Source: Kitagawia praeruptora
Taxonomy: Eukaryota; Streptophyta; Magnoliopsida; Apiales; Apiaceae
Reading direction: 5' to 3'
Assembly (NCBI GenBank): GCA_037693485.1
Contig: CM075346.1
Coordinates: 132,576,501 to 132,640,500, forward strand
DNA length: 64,000 nucleotides
This document shows positions 10,865 through 21,630 of this stretch, piece after piece (the stretch's first letter is position 1; every line of letters starts with the position of its first letter). Both the position numbers and the translations under genes were made by a program. The notes beneath the pieces are model-generated. The model was not told where the DNA came from. It was given only the letters and a program-made list of their open reading frames with translations, and searched no databases.

Positions 10865-12824
10865 TGATTAGTGCATAATTTTGCATATTTTTATTACCTA
10901 TTTATTGCTTGAACTCGTATTTTAATAAGTTATTTTGTTGCATTTCAGGAAATTCGTGAAAAATAAAGAAATTACAAAATAAAGAAATAAAGTGCAAAGA
11001 AGGAGAAAAGATGAAGAAAAAATGCTAGAATAAAAGAAGAACGAAAAAAGAATGAGGAGCTTGGAGCAAATTGGAACACACCCCCAAAATTTCTTCTGAC
11101 TTTATATTTAACAGCCGGGTGATATTTCAAAAGTTGCAGGAGAATCTTAAAAAAAAAGAAAAGACAGCAAGCTTGAAAAGTGCAGCATGATTTTTCTTAT
11201 GACTTTTATATTGTTTTCATATGTAAACAAAGTCCTATAAAAGGACACAGCAAAGAGAGAAAAAGAGAACCCATTAGTATTAGATAGAACCCGTAGTTAG
11301 TAGTTGTAATGTTGTAATTTTTTTCGTTCCTGTAAGCATTTTTCCAGTACGTATTTAATTAGTTAATCAAAGCTTAAAACAATTCCCCTGTTTTTAGTTA
11401 TATTTGAGAGAAGCCCAGTTGTAGTCTCCCCTGTTTTCTATTACATACACAAAACCCAGCTCAAGCCTCTTCTCCGCACATTCCATTTCTTCGATTTCAG
11501 CCGATACACAATTTCTTCTACTTCGATTAAACCCAGCCATCTCCCTCATCTCTCTCTTTCCCATCTTTCAATTCACACAATCACAACCCTCCTTTTGTTG
11601 TCTCTTTTTCTTCGAGTTTCGAACACACCCCAACCCCATCTCCTACATCAAGCCAAACATCCCCTTTGTTTTATTTTCGTCCTGTTGCCTTCGGTTCATC
11701 TTGTTCCTTTTCGTTTTAATTTGAGTTTCTGCGTGAATTCCATTTCTTGTTGATGCGTTGTGTAGCTATTGTTTGACCTGTATTTGCGAGATTGCTGTGT
11801 TATTTGTCGAGTGTTGGGGCTGAATTTTGTTGTTTGAATGCTTAGTTTCTGCGTTGTCGAGTTGTAGTGGCTGTCGAATCAGTCTGTTCGCTGCAAGTTC
11901 TGATGTTTGTATTTAGTTCGTTAATTCGTAGATATGTGCTGAGTGCGAGTTGGTTGCTGGGCTTAAATTGCGAGTCAAATTGCAGAGTTGATGTAGCATT
12001 AAGTTTGAATTTGCTGATCGTTTGGTTACGTTTTTGTTCTAAATTGTTGTCTTTGCTGTCGACCGAGTTGTTTGGTTCTGGTTATAGAGTTTTCTGTTTT
12101 TAGCTGAGTTTTTTTTGCTGGGTCGCTAAGTCGAATTGTATTCAATCATATGTCTCTGTTTTACCACGTTAGGTTGAGTTCTTGTTAGTGTTTGCTGCTG
12201 ATTTTGTAGAAATGGGTGGAGTCATTTTCCTGAGCTTTGAGATGAGATTGTCGAGTCCTGGTAGTGATTGTAATTTTCTGAGTCTTGTCCGGGTCTGTTG
12301 TGCGATAGTGTCGAGATGCCATTTGTTCGTTTCAAATTCCTTCTGCGATTTTTGTTGAGTTGTGTTTGTGAGTAGAGTATTTGTTTTGTAGCCGGGTTTT
12401 AACAAAGTTGCTGTGAGTGTTCGAAATGGTTTGTAAATTTGCTAATTTGCTACGGAGTATGGTTTATTGAGAAATTGCGATTAATTGTATCCGGTTTGAG
12501 ATAAATTCATGTTTCTTTGGCTAGTTTAATTTTTAAATACTTCATTTTCTTTAAATAAAATGTGTTCTTTTAATTTTTTTTTTAAAAAACAGGGTTTAGA
12601 ATAAAATCTAGTTTTAATAATAAGTTCAATTTTTTTTTAGAATAATTTAGAATTAGGAATTAAAATAGAAATATCCAATTTTTCCAAAATCCAAAAAATT
12701 GTTTTAGTTCGATTAAATTAAAATTAAGGATCGCGAAAATAATAAGTCCATGTGGATCGAATCTTAAATATTAAAATGATGATCGTGCGCTTGCGATATT
12801 AATTGTACCATTTTTAGCACATCA
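10865..12824 (+). repeat. Ath-2 3' LTR
   Basis: Second copy of the 4490-6450 LTR, 1,960 bp, ending CACATCA at 12824 directly before the ATAAA target duplication. It differs from the 5' copy by about a dozen substitutions and several 1-2 bp changes in homopolymer runs. Confidence 0.95.
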
Positions 12825-13843
12825 ATAAACAATTATGAACCTATGCTAGCATGGCAAGTTCTAAATCTCAAGATCCACTTTCACTTCACAAGAGATTAAC
12901 AAATTAGATGTTCATGACGCATCTATCAATTAAGCATAACCATACGAGGATATCAAGATATACATCACACACAGATCTTCAAAGCATTAAGATACTAAAG
13001 CTCCATAAATAAATCCGTTAGAATCCCATGACAACGATTAGTTCATAATTGAACCTCTCGTCATCATGGGATCTGATGAAACCATGATAAAAACAAAGTA
13101 TGAAAAGAATACAAATAAACCTAAGTAATTGATATGTAATGATTCTACTCCTAATGATGATGATCTATATGATACAATTTACAAGGGTTGGATGTGTTTA
13201 TATAGGCTCTAGAAGTCTTGCCCAGCAAGAAAATACCAAAAATAGAGTTAAAATAGAATTTCTGCAAAATACGTTTCCTAAACTGATTCTGTTTTTTACG
13301 GAAAATTCGTAGTTGACTTTTCTTCAGTTTTTCAGGACCGTTCCAGTAGTAATTGGACATCTGGACCACTTTATAATGATAGATAATTCCGTTATCTTCG
13401 CGTGGACTGCTTACGGGCCCCAAACGGAGTTGTAGAACTCAAGATATGGCCAAAATAGTAAAAACTGTAATTTTTCAGGGGCAACTTGCGCCCAGCAGTA
13501 TGTTCTTCGCGCAGATTGCTCCTACCCGGCGCAATTTGCTCGTGGGAATCCTATCCTAAGTTGTAGAAAATCTCCCAGGCTTCGCGTGGGCAGTAAGATC
13601 GCTGAAAACAGACTTCTAGAACTCCAGATATGTCCAAAACATTGTAGACTGCGCAACCGTCTCAGAAATCCGAATTTTAACTAATTTATTCTCCAAAAAC
13701 GATAGAAGCATCAACCTTAATCAACATTCTTGTAAATCTGCACAACTAAACAAAATACATCAAAACCACCACAAACTTGAGTCCAAGACAATCAATTTAA
13801 GCCGATATGGAACGCTCCAAGTGAATATAAACTCCACTTATCA
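12825..13843 (-). repeat. Ath-1 3' LTR, proximal part
   Basis: Remainder of the Ath-1 3' LTR right of Ath-2; 12825-12829 is the duplicated ATAAA. It matches about 18328-19345. On the - strand the LTR begins TGATAAGTGG at 13843. A TATA-like TATATAAA is read on the - strand at about 13196-13204, and again near 18700 in the 5' LTR. Confidence 0.93.
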
Positions 13844-13861
13844 CACCCCCAAACTTAAACC
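13844..13861 (-). promoter_or_regulatory. Ath-1 polypurine tract
   Basis: Read on the - strand as GGTTTAAGTTTGGGGGTG, directly before the 3' LTR start. This is the expected plus-strand primer. A second AGTTTGGGGGTGG block near 15601-15618 is probably an internal relative. Confidence 0.8.
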
Positions 13862-15690
13862 GATGCTTGTCCTCAAGCATAAACAATTACAACTAACTAA
13901 CTAACTAGTACCACTTCCGTAGGTGATCACGGTTGCATTTGGCATATGCAACAAGCCCTTTAAACCCCTAGGCAGCCCTAATGGACGAGTAAGGTCTCGT
14001 GAGGGCCTATAGCGAATGTACCCACAAAATCCAATGCAATGCAATGCATAAATGCAACTAATATGAAAATGCAATTAATCTAGTACTCATATCCTACCAT
14101 ACCTTCAAATCCTCTCATGCCATATCAACTTAAGAATCAAAGTAAATACACAATGTCTTGGTGTCGAAAGTGCAATTATTCACATAGTCTACTCAATGAA
14201 CATGCATAAGTTCTCACAAGCCCATGTCAAATGTAAGAATAAGTTAGTAAACATGCTAAGCCTACAATAGTACATCTTTGAGACAAAACTCGGGATCTCA
14301 TACACAAAAACAAGCAAACACTCACAATCCACTCACAAAAGAATATTCACTCAAGAACAAGGGTAAGTGTGTCACTCAATTCCAACAAAATCATAAGCAT
14401 GCTTGACATTTGGTATCAATCTAACTCTTAACACAACATACATCAATGACGATAATCAAAAGGTCTTTAGTTGGGTTGTAACGGGGCTAGGGACAAGGTA
14501 TGTCAAATAAGCCAAAACAGGTGAAGTGTCAAAAGCTAGTAAGTACCATAATAAATCATACACAACACCTTACTTCCCCCCCACACATAAATTTAATACT
14601 TTTCTTCCAACAAAAACACTTGACTAGTCGACTAAAGTAGGATCACAACAAACACAAATATGCTCTCATAATATTTTTTTTTCTTTTTCTTTTCTTTTTT
14701 TTTTCTTTTTTTTTTTCGAGAGCTAAATAGAACACAAACAATACTATAAACAATAATAATGATCCCACAATTTTATTACACATGCCGACTATCAAGTAAA
14801 CTAACCCAATTTTCAATATTTCCCCCAAAAGTAATACCAACAATAACCCCTCCTTGCACACCTTATTACTCCCTTAAGCACTCTACTAGCCTTTGACAAT
14901 GTGGGTTTAAATTAATGTAAGGCCAATACAAAAAAAAATCTAGGCAAGTAATGTGGTATGTCACCGAAAAATAGGATTAAGCTCAACGGGTTAACTAATT
15001 GATCATGTAAATATGGTAATATGGGAAAATATGCGGTTATTCCTAATGCCTTTATCATTTTAATCATCAAATAATGTCATGCGTTTCAAGAAAGACCTCA
15101 AACAACTGCTAGCAATGCAAACAATCTGTGGACACTCAAGCAAATGAATAAATTGCAACAAATATGCAATATGGCTCAAAAACTCACTTGGTGGAAAAAC
15201 ATACTCAATCCCAAGCAAAAATCTCTCTAACGCACCGACTTGTAATCAAAGCATGCGAACTAAATCATCTTGCACATATTCATGTCCTTCTAATAACTTA
15301 CAACATTCAATAAGTCTACTAGCTTCAACTTACTAGTGTATGTGTGTGCACAAGAACAAAGCATATCACTTCTCAATCAAAAGCGTCAACAACACAAAAT
15401 TCCTATCAAGCATGGGTGCAAATGCAAAATATTATAGACTCACATGATATACGAACATAAAAACAGAATGTCCTATATGAAACAAACGTAGATAACACGA
15501 ACATAAATGCATAATTTACTACTACTAATATGCAAAACATGAAATCCTACACGAACACAATGACTAACAATCACATATATATACACTACTTATCCCTCAA
15601 ACCACCCCCAAACTTGAAAAATTCAATGTCCTCATTGAATGGAAGTAAATACGAGGGAAAGTAGAAAACATACCTAAATAAAAATACCGA
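13862..15690 (-). other. Ath-1 3' noncoding region (homologous to Ath-2)
   Basis: About 1.8 kb with no convincing coding frame. It contains a long T/CTTTT-rich tract (14670-14718), blocks matching Ath-2 9100-10790 in reverse complement, and near its gag-proximal end the TCAATGAGGACATTGAA block followed by a G-rich purine tract. pol should lie here in an autonomous Athila and is missing. Confidence 0.8.
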
Positions 15691-15694
15691 AAAG

Positions 15695-15744
15695 CGTGGG
15701 TTGCCTCCCACGAAGCGCTTCTTTAACGTCAATAGCTTGACGTT
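15695..15744 (-). other. Cluster of three inverted repeats just after the Ath-1 gag
   Basis: Three adjacent palindromes: CGTGGG/CCCACG with a 6-base loop (15695-15712), AAGCGCTT (15713-15720), and AACGTCAATAGCTTGACGTT (15725-15744), an 8-bp perfect stem with a 4-base loop. Read on the - strand this is the GGGAGGCAACCCACG-type block that I recall from many plant Athila-like elements. It lies 15 bases past the gag stop. RNA structure is inferred from the pairing only. Confidence 0.7.
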
Positions 15745-15759
15745 ACTTCCAAGCCTCCA

Positions 15760-17646
15760 TTAAGGATGATAATAGTTGGCCTGATCCTCTCTTCGCGAGA
15801 CTTCATCGTCATCACGGCGGCACACCTTCTGCCCAATCTCCTCGCTTGGCCTATTCGTATAACAACTATGTCTTACTCCAATGCCTTCATCTGTTGACCC
15901 AAAATCTGTCAATTTGTAGAACAACACACATTCACGGGCTTCGCTTGAATATAATGGAGGAGGGTAAATGTAAGTTGCTGAAGCCTTTGGTTCCTCAAAG
16001 AGAACTTCCTCCATTGGCTCTAATGCGCTACCTCCATCTTTAAACTCTGAGACAAGTAGAAGACCTGCATCTGTCCCATGATCATCAGCCTCTTTGTACG
16101 CACATACCAATTTTTGAAATTTGTGTAGCTCAGCAGTGTCTGTCCCAAATAGTGCCCTTTCCAAATCATCCACCATCCTAACATGATCAAATTCCTCACA
16201 TGGCTTGTGAACACTCACCTCACCTTGGAATTTGTCTTCCTCAAGAAAAGACTCCATTGCACTATCCTCAAGATTTGACCATGAAACAACCTCATCAATC
16301 AGCACCTTAGAATCCCAGAGATCAGCCAAGCCGAGCGACTCACACTCTTCCTCCTCATCACTATCCACCACAGGTTCTGACAAAACAGAATTTTCTTCTT
16401 TTTCTATAGGATCCTGATAATGAATTCCTTCTTCATCCTCAATTGATGAATTTTGATCGTTCGTGACTTTTCCAGATCTGAGTGTTATGGCCTTAACCTG
16501 CTCCATGCCATCTCGTTTTCCTGGATTCACCTCTGTGTCACTAAGAAGAACTCCCTGCGGTCCGTTGAGAAAGGCACTTGCAATTTGCCCAATCTGATTC
16601 TCCAATGTCTTGAGAGATACCGCCTGACTTTTAACCATCAACCTCAATTCATCCAATTCAGATTTTTCATTCGAAAATTGACCATCATCCCCATGAAACT
16701 GTTGCTGCTGAAAATCTTGATTGTTGCTCCAGTCGAAATTGGGATGATAGGTGGCTGGAGCTGGTTGCGAAGGTTGCTGGAAGTTGCTCACAAACTGTGC
16801 TGATTCAGAAGATATGGCGCATTGACTTTTCTCATGTGCGCCCTCACATAGCTCACAAACACTAGCAACTTGAGGCACCCCTTGCTTTGACATAAAATCC
16901 AATTTCTTATTAAGTGCCTCTAGCTGAGCTGCTAGAGCTGTGACTGTATTAACTTCCAGAATTCCCGCTAATTTGCCTTGTGATAATCTCTGAATTGGAT
17001 TCTGGTATTCATTCGCAGCCATCATCTCAATCAACTCATAAGCTTCCTCATAGCTCTTAGCCCATAATGCTCCTCCTGAAGCTGCATCCACCATCTGTCT
17101 CGACTGCCATCCTAACCCATTGTAAAAATAGTTGATTACCATCCAGTTCGGCATACCATGATGAGGGCATGATCTAAGCATATCTGTATAGCGCTCCCAA
17201 GCTTCACATAAAGATTCTCTAGATTGCTGTGCAAATTGAGTAATAGCGTTCCTGATTGCTACGGTCTTTGCCATGGGGAAAAATTTAGTGAGAAATTTCT
17301 GAGCAAGATCCTCCCATGTCAAAATAGAACCTGCTGGTAGAGAGTACAACCAGCCCTTAGCTTTATCCCGTAAAGAAAATGGGAAAAGTCTCAATTTGAT
17401 AGCATCTTCCGACACCCCGTTGATCTTGAAAGTATCGCAGATCTCAATAAAGTCCCGGATGTGCATGTTAGGATCCTCCGTAGGAGCACCCCCAAACTGA
17501 AACGAATTCTGCACCATCTGAATTATGCTAGGCTTGATTTCAAAAGTATTAGCTGCAATAGCTGGCCTGACAATGCTAAATTGGATGTCCTTGATCTTTG
17601 GTTGAGAATAATACATCAATGCTTTCGCTTTTGCTGCTTCTCCCAT
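15760..17646 (-). CDS. gag: Ath-1 gag polyprotein (Athila lineage)
   Basis: Structural capsid protein of the Ty3/gypsy type. From ATG 17646 the frame gives about 628 residues; an upstream in-frame TTG is not needed. The Retrotrans_gag domain lies at about 60-220: IRDFIEICDTFKINGVSEDA, LRLFPFSLRDKAKGWLYSLP, WEDLAQKFLTKFFP, then LCEAWERYTDMLRSCPHHGMP and VINYFYNGLG, a typical Athila signature. A coiled-coil-like LAAQLEALNKKLDFM segment precedes one CELCEGAHEKSQC knuckle-like motif (about 260-275). Gln/Asn-rich and acidic regions follow, ending without protease. The frame is intact despite about 1.2 percent LTR divergence. No RT or integrase follows, so it can only contribute capsid or be carried passively. 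Confidence 0.9.
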   Translation of the reverse strand: MGEAAKAKALMYYSQPKIKDIQFSIVRPAIAANTFEIKPSIIQMVQNSFQFGGAPTEDPNMHIRDFIEICDTFKINGVSEDAIKLRLFPFSLRDKAKGWLYSLPAGSILTWEDLAQKFLTKFFPMAKTVAIRNAITQFAQQSRESLCEAWERYTDMLRSCPHHGMPNWMVINYFYNGLGWQSRQMVDAASGGALWAKSYEEAYELIEMMAANEYQNPIQRLSQGKLAGILEVNTVTALAAQLEALNKKLDFMSKQGVPQVASVCELCEGAHEKSQCAISSESAQFVSNFQQPSQPAPATYHPNFDWSNNQDFQQQQFHGDDGQFSNEKSELDELRLMVKSQAVSLKTLENQIGQIASAFLNGPQGVLLSDTEVNPGKRDGMEQVKAITLRSGKVTNDQNSSIEDEEGIHYQDPIEKEENSVLSEPVVDSDEEEECESLGLADLWDSKVLIDEVVSWSNLEDSAMESFLEEDKFQGEVSVHKPCEEFDHVRMVDDLERALFGTDTAELHKFQKLVCAYKEADDHGTDAGLLLVSEFKDGGSALEPMEEVLFEEPKASATYIYPPPLYSSEARECVLFYKLTDFGSTDEGIGVRHSCYTNRPSEEIGQKVCRRDDDEVSRREDQANYYHP

Positions 17647-17756
17647 TGCTACCTGCAACACACAAAACTAAACAACTATGTAAGAAACAATCCGAGTCAG
17701 TGAACTCTAACGACCACTATTGACAAGCACATAAACCAAAAATAAAACACCGATGA

Positions 17757-17774
17757 TCCCCGACAGCGGTGCCA
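17757..17774 (-). promoter_or_regulatory. Ath-1 primer binding site (tRNA-Asp type)
   Basis: On the - strand TGGCACCGCTGTCGGGGA, 6 bases inside the 5' LTR, the same spacing as in Ath-2. It differs from the Ath-2 site by two substitutions, both G/C to A/T changes. Confidence 0.78.
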
Positions 17775-17780
17775 AAAACT

Positions 17781-19345
17781 TGTTTGCACTAAATCACGCA
17801 AGCGTACGTGGTCACAAGTAATACAGATATAAGTCAAGTTCGTTCCCACAGAGATCTGGTTATGGTTTTAATTCAGTAGATGCACCTATGCAACAATGTA
17901 TGATTATTATTCACTGCTAAGACAATTAACAAATTGGGTTTTGATTAACTAAGATTAACTAAAAAACAAATTAACAAACTAAGAATTAACTAACTAACAA
18001 GAATTGGAATCAAATTACTTCTGCAAGAGAAAACATGGGATCCTAACTTCATTAAATACTTTGCTTAGATCTGACGCCTTTAATCACTATATGCAATGGT
18101 TATGATATCTGATCGGATAACACGAAACAAGTATACGCTACTTCTCAGTATACGAATACCAAACTAAACATACATCCATAAAAGAGATAGAAGATGAATA
18201 GACACTAATTATGCTTAGACCCTATATGTCTATAGAATTTGAAAACATAACGGTTGAAGAACAAGTTATCCATAATGATCACATAGGGCAATATAAGTAT
18301 TCTCATCTCATACCATGAATCATATTGATAAACAATTATGAACCTATGCTAGCATGGCAAGTTCTAAATCTCAAGATCCACTTTCACTTCACAAGAGATT
18401 AACAAATTAGATGTTCATGACGCATCTATCAATTAAGCATAACCATACGAGGATATCAAGATATACATCACACACAGATCTTCAAAGCATCAAGATACTA
18501 AAGCTCCATAAATAAATCCGTTAGAATCCCATGACAACGATTAGTTCATAATTGAACCTCTCGTCATCATGGGATCTGATGAAACCATGATAAAAACAAA
18601 GTATGAAAAGAATACAAATAAACCTAAGTAATTGATATGTAATGATTCTACTCCTAATGATGATGATCTATATGATACAATTTACAAGGGTTGGATGTGT
18701 TTATATAGGCTCTAGAAGTCTTGCCCAGCAAGAAAATACCAAAAATAGAGTTAAAATAGAATTTCTGCAAAATACGTTTCCTAAACTGATTCTGTTTTTT
18801 AAGGAAAATTCGTAGTTGACTTTTCTTCAGTTTTTCAGGACCGTTCCAGTAGTAATTGGACATCTAGACCACTTTATAATGATAGATAATTCCGTTATCT
18901 TCGTGTGGACTGCTTACGGGCCCCAAACGGAGTTGTAGAACTCAAGATATGGACAAAATAGTAAAAATTGTAATTTTTCAGGGGCAACTTGCGCCCAGCA
19001 GTCTGTTCTTCGCACAGATTGCTCCTACCCGGCACAATTTGCTCGTGGGAATCCTATCCTAAGTTGTAGAAAATCTCCCAGGCTTCGCGTGGGCAGTAAG
19101 ATCGCTGAAAACAGACTTCTAGAACTCCAGATATGTCCAAAACATTGTAGATTGCGCAACCGTCTCAGAAATCCGATTTTAACTAATTTAGTCTCCAAAA
19201 ACGATAGAAGCATCAACCTTAATCAACATTCTTGTAAATCTGCACAACTAAACAAAATACATCAAAACCACCACAAACTTGAGTCCAAGACAATCAATTT
19301 AAGCCGATATGGAACGCTCCAAGTGGATATAAACTCCACTTATCA
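17781..19345 (-). repeat. Ath-1 5' LTR
   Basis: Uninterrupted 1,565-bp LTR, TGATAAGTGG...GCAAACA on the - strand. Its 3' partner is the split copy at 3940-4489 plus 12830-13843. A TATATAAA box is read on the - strand near 18700-18707. The right end abuts the AAACC duplication (19346-19350). Confidence 0.95.
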
Positions 19346-20397
19346 AAACCCTAGCTCAATTCTTACTGGAAAGTGGATTCAATAGAGGTACAATTGATAA
19401 AACTCTGTTTTATTTGAATCATGGTAAGGATTTGATGTTAGTTCAAATATATGTTGATGATATCATATTTGGGTCAACTAACTCTAAGCTGTGTGAGAAG
19501 TTTTCAAAGCTAATGCAGTCTAGATATCAAATGAGCATGATGGGAGAAATGAGCTATTTCTTAGGTTTGCAAGTTAAACAGACTGATGATGGGATTTTTA
19601 TCAATCAGTCAAAATATACAAAGAATTTACTGAAAAGGTTTAACATGCAAGACAGCTCTACAGCTTCAACTCCTATAGCTACAGCTACAAAGCTTGATCC
19701 TGATCAAGGAACTGAGGTAGATGTAACCAACTACAGAGGGATGATTGGCTCACTCTTATATCTAACTGCTAGCAGACCAGATATCATGTATGCAACCTGT
19801 CTATGTGCAAGATTTCAAGCAAATCCCAAGGAACCACATCTCATTGCAGTGAAAAGGATTTTCAGATATCTTAAGGGCACTTCTTCTATTGGCCTTTGGT
19901 ATGCTAGAGAATCAGACTTTAGTTTATGTGGTTACTCAGATGCTGATTTTGCAGGATGCAAAATAGACATGAAAAGTACTTCAGGCAGTTGTCAGTTTCT
20001 TGGAGGAAGACTAGTTTCTTGGTTTAGTAAAAAGCAAAAGTCTATCTCCACATCAACTGCAGAAGCTGAGTACATTGCTGCTGGAAGCTGTTGTGCTCAG
20101 ATCATGTGGATGATAAATCAGCTAATGGACTATGGTTTGTCATTTTCAAAAATACCTATTTATTGTGATAACCAAAGTGCGATTGCCATGACAGGAAATC
20201 CAGTTCAACATTCTCTCACTAAGCACATCAATATCAGGTATCACTTCATAAGAGAACAAGTACTGGAAGGGACAATTGAACTTCATTTTGTTCCTACTGA
20301 TCAACAGTTAGCTGATATATTCACCAAGCCACTACCTGAGACTACTTTTACAAAGTTGGTGAACGAACTTGGAATGGTAAACTATGGCAGTTCTTAA
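19346..20397 (+). pseudogene. pol: Copia-A RT 3' part and RNase H (separated by Ath-1)
   Basis: Resumes the RT frame in the codon phase left at 3939, after the AAACC duplication. It carries the YVDDI catalytic motif (near 19452) and the RVT_2 C-terminal region with MIGSLLYLTASRPDI (near 19740). Copia RNase H motifs follow: GYSDADFAGCKIDMKSTSG, STAEAEYIAAGSCCAQ, DNQSAI, then ADIFTKPL. The stop is at 20395-20397. This half is open and well preserved; the gene is broken by the insertion and by upstream lesions. Confidence 0.93.
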
Positions 20398-21630
20398 GAA
20401 AGAAGTCATCAGATACTGACGACTTGCAAATACTGATGGAAAGTCAATCCTGACAGTGGTCAACGTCGAATCCTGATGCGACGGTTCGATCATCAGTATT
20501 ATGTTCAGAATCTAACTGTCTTCGTTTTATCTCAATTTCCTGATTCAAGCTATGATTAATGTTTTTGAACTCCTGATAATGTGATCACTTTAATTAGTCC
20601 TCATATTTATTTCTCAGATAACATGATAAATCAGGAAAACATTGAATAGAATAGAGAAACTGAATTTTTCATTGATTATAAGAAAAAGATTACATTAAAA
20701 GACTACATCTTTTTGTTCTCTATCTACTAATCTATTCAACAGGAAATAAAAGTCCAATCCACTCCATTGCTAGTAGCCATCCCAGATCCCATCTTTGCCA
20801 CTTTGTTTGGGTGGAGGTTGACAAGGATAAGGTTATTTTTGGTGACATATTCATTAACAATGGTTGATGGAGTTGGATGAGGATGCCTTAGATGAAAGCC
20901 ATGCTAATATTGCTTGAAGGGCAGCATCGATGTCAATCACTTTTGCAGGTTTTTCCTTCTCGATTTCCTCGAGATCTGCATCCATCTGCAACCAGAGAGT
21001 CTCAAGTTGTCTTTCCTGGTCAAATGCTTCAAACTCTTCACGAGTATAACTGAAGATGTCTCTTTTCTCTAAGAGATGGAGATTCTTCTCTTTGATGGTA
21101 AGGTTCGACATTGTTGTAAAATTTTGCTGTGAAGGGTTTTTCTTATTTTTTCATGAGAGAATGAAGGGTTAAGGAAGTAAGTGGACAAGTCCCTAAGATT
21201 AAATAGAGAAGGGTGGAACAAGAATATGAAACGATTCATATTTCTGGTGTAAGTACCAGGTATTCTTTGATTGTGATGTTTTAAATTTCTACATTTAAAA
21301 CAAATTACCTTGTTTTATTTTAATCACAATCTTATTTCTCAAATAATACGAGCGCGTGTGTTTCACTCAATCATTACATATAGTTACATATGGTAAGTCG
21401 TGACGCGTGAAATCATCACCACTCTCTCACGTAATTTGGTCCATTACTCAAGTATGCACGAATAGATTACTGACACCTGTTTTTGAGAAATCATTAGTAT
21501 TGTCTAAATATCAATTTAGTTTACAAATTGATTTATTATTCTCAAAACTATCAGTAATACATCATCTCTTTATCTCTGCTCTCTCAAACCCTAAATTCAA
21601 AATTATCACAACTCTCGTGTTTGCAATTTC
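20398..21630 (+). other. Copia-A spacer between pol and extra ORF
   Basis: Noncoding on the + strand. It has many short ATCCTGAT/ATACTGAT repeats (about 20405-20600), a block at 20661-20718 that matches Copia-B 51032-51091 in reverse orientation relative to the window, and one small antisense ORF (20854-21111). The Copia-B spacer at 49973-51437 has the same plan. Confidence 0.7.
20854..21111 (-). CDS. Small antisense ORF in Copia-A (unknown function)
   Basis: 85-residue frame opposite to the element, ATG at 21111. It is acidic and helix-prone, with FEAFDQERQLETLWLQMDAD and VIDIDAALQAILAWLSS, and no known domain recognised. Upstream on the - strand is an AT-rich TATTTAA-like box (about 21199-21207) and a plausible leader; downstream is an A/T-rich block conserved in Copia-B, where a small antisense frame (50628-50891) has the same place. 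Shared placement suggests a real antisense unit, but coding is unproven. Confidence 0.45.
   Translation of the reverse strand: MSNLTIKEKNLHLLEKRDIFSYTREEFEAFDQERQLETLWLQMDADLEEIEKEKPAKVIDIDAALQAILAWLSSKASSSNSINHC

Larger units (their letters stand above)
4490..12824 (+). mobile_element. Ath-2: Athila-like LTR element without pol, nested in the LTR of Ath-1
   Basis: Complete 8.3-kb LTR element on the + strand, flanked by the 5-bp duplication ATAAA (4485-4489 and 12825-12829). The 5' LTR is 4490-6450 (1,961 bp) and the 3' LTR 10865-12824 (1,960 bp), both TGATTAG...CACATCA. It has a tRNA-Asp-like primer site (6457-6474), one gag-derived ORF (7511-8947) and a noncoding 3' region, with no protease, RT or integrase. 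By eye the LTRs differ by about a dozen substitutions plus small indels (about 0.6 percent), so it is younger than the Ath-1 copy it sits in. Confidence 0.94.
3940..19345 (-). mobile_element. Ath-1: Athila-like Ty3/gypsy LTR element without pol (non-autonomous)
   Basis: Complete LTR element on the - strand inserted in the RT of Copia-A, flanked by the 5-bp duplication AAACC (3935-3939 and 19346-19350). The 5' LTR is 17781-19345; the 3' LTR is 3940-4489 plus 12830-13843, split by Ath-2. LTR ends are TG...CA, with a tRNA-Asp-like primer site next to the 5' LTR and a polypurine tract next to the 3' LTR. The only long frame is gag (15760-17646). The 1.9 kb between gag and the 3' LTR has no RT, RNase H or integrase, so mobility would need proteins in trans. 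I count about 19 substitutions between the LTR copies over 1.56 kb (about 1.2 percent). Confidence 0.93.

Noticed and set aside
14643..14861. 72-codon - strand frame with a poly-Lys end
   Set aside because: Created by the T/CTTTT tract in the Ath-1 noncoding region; low complexity.
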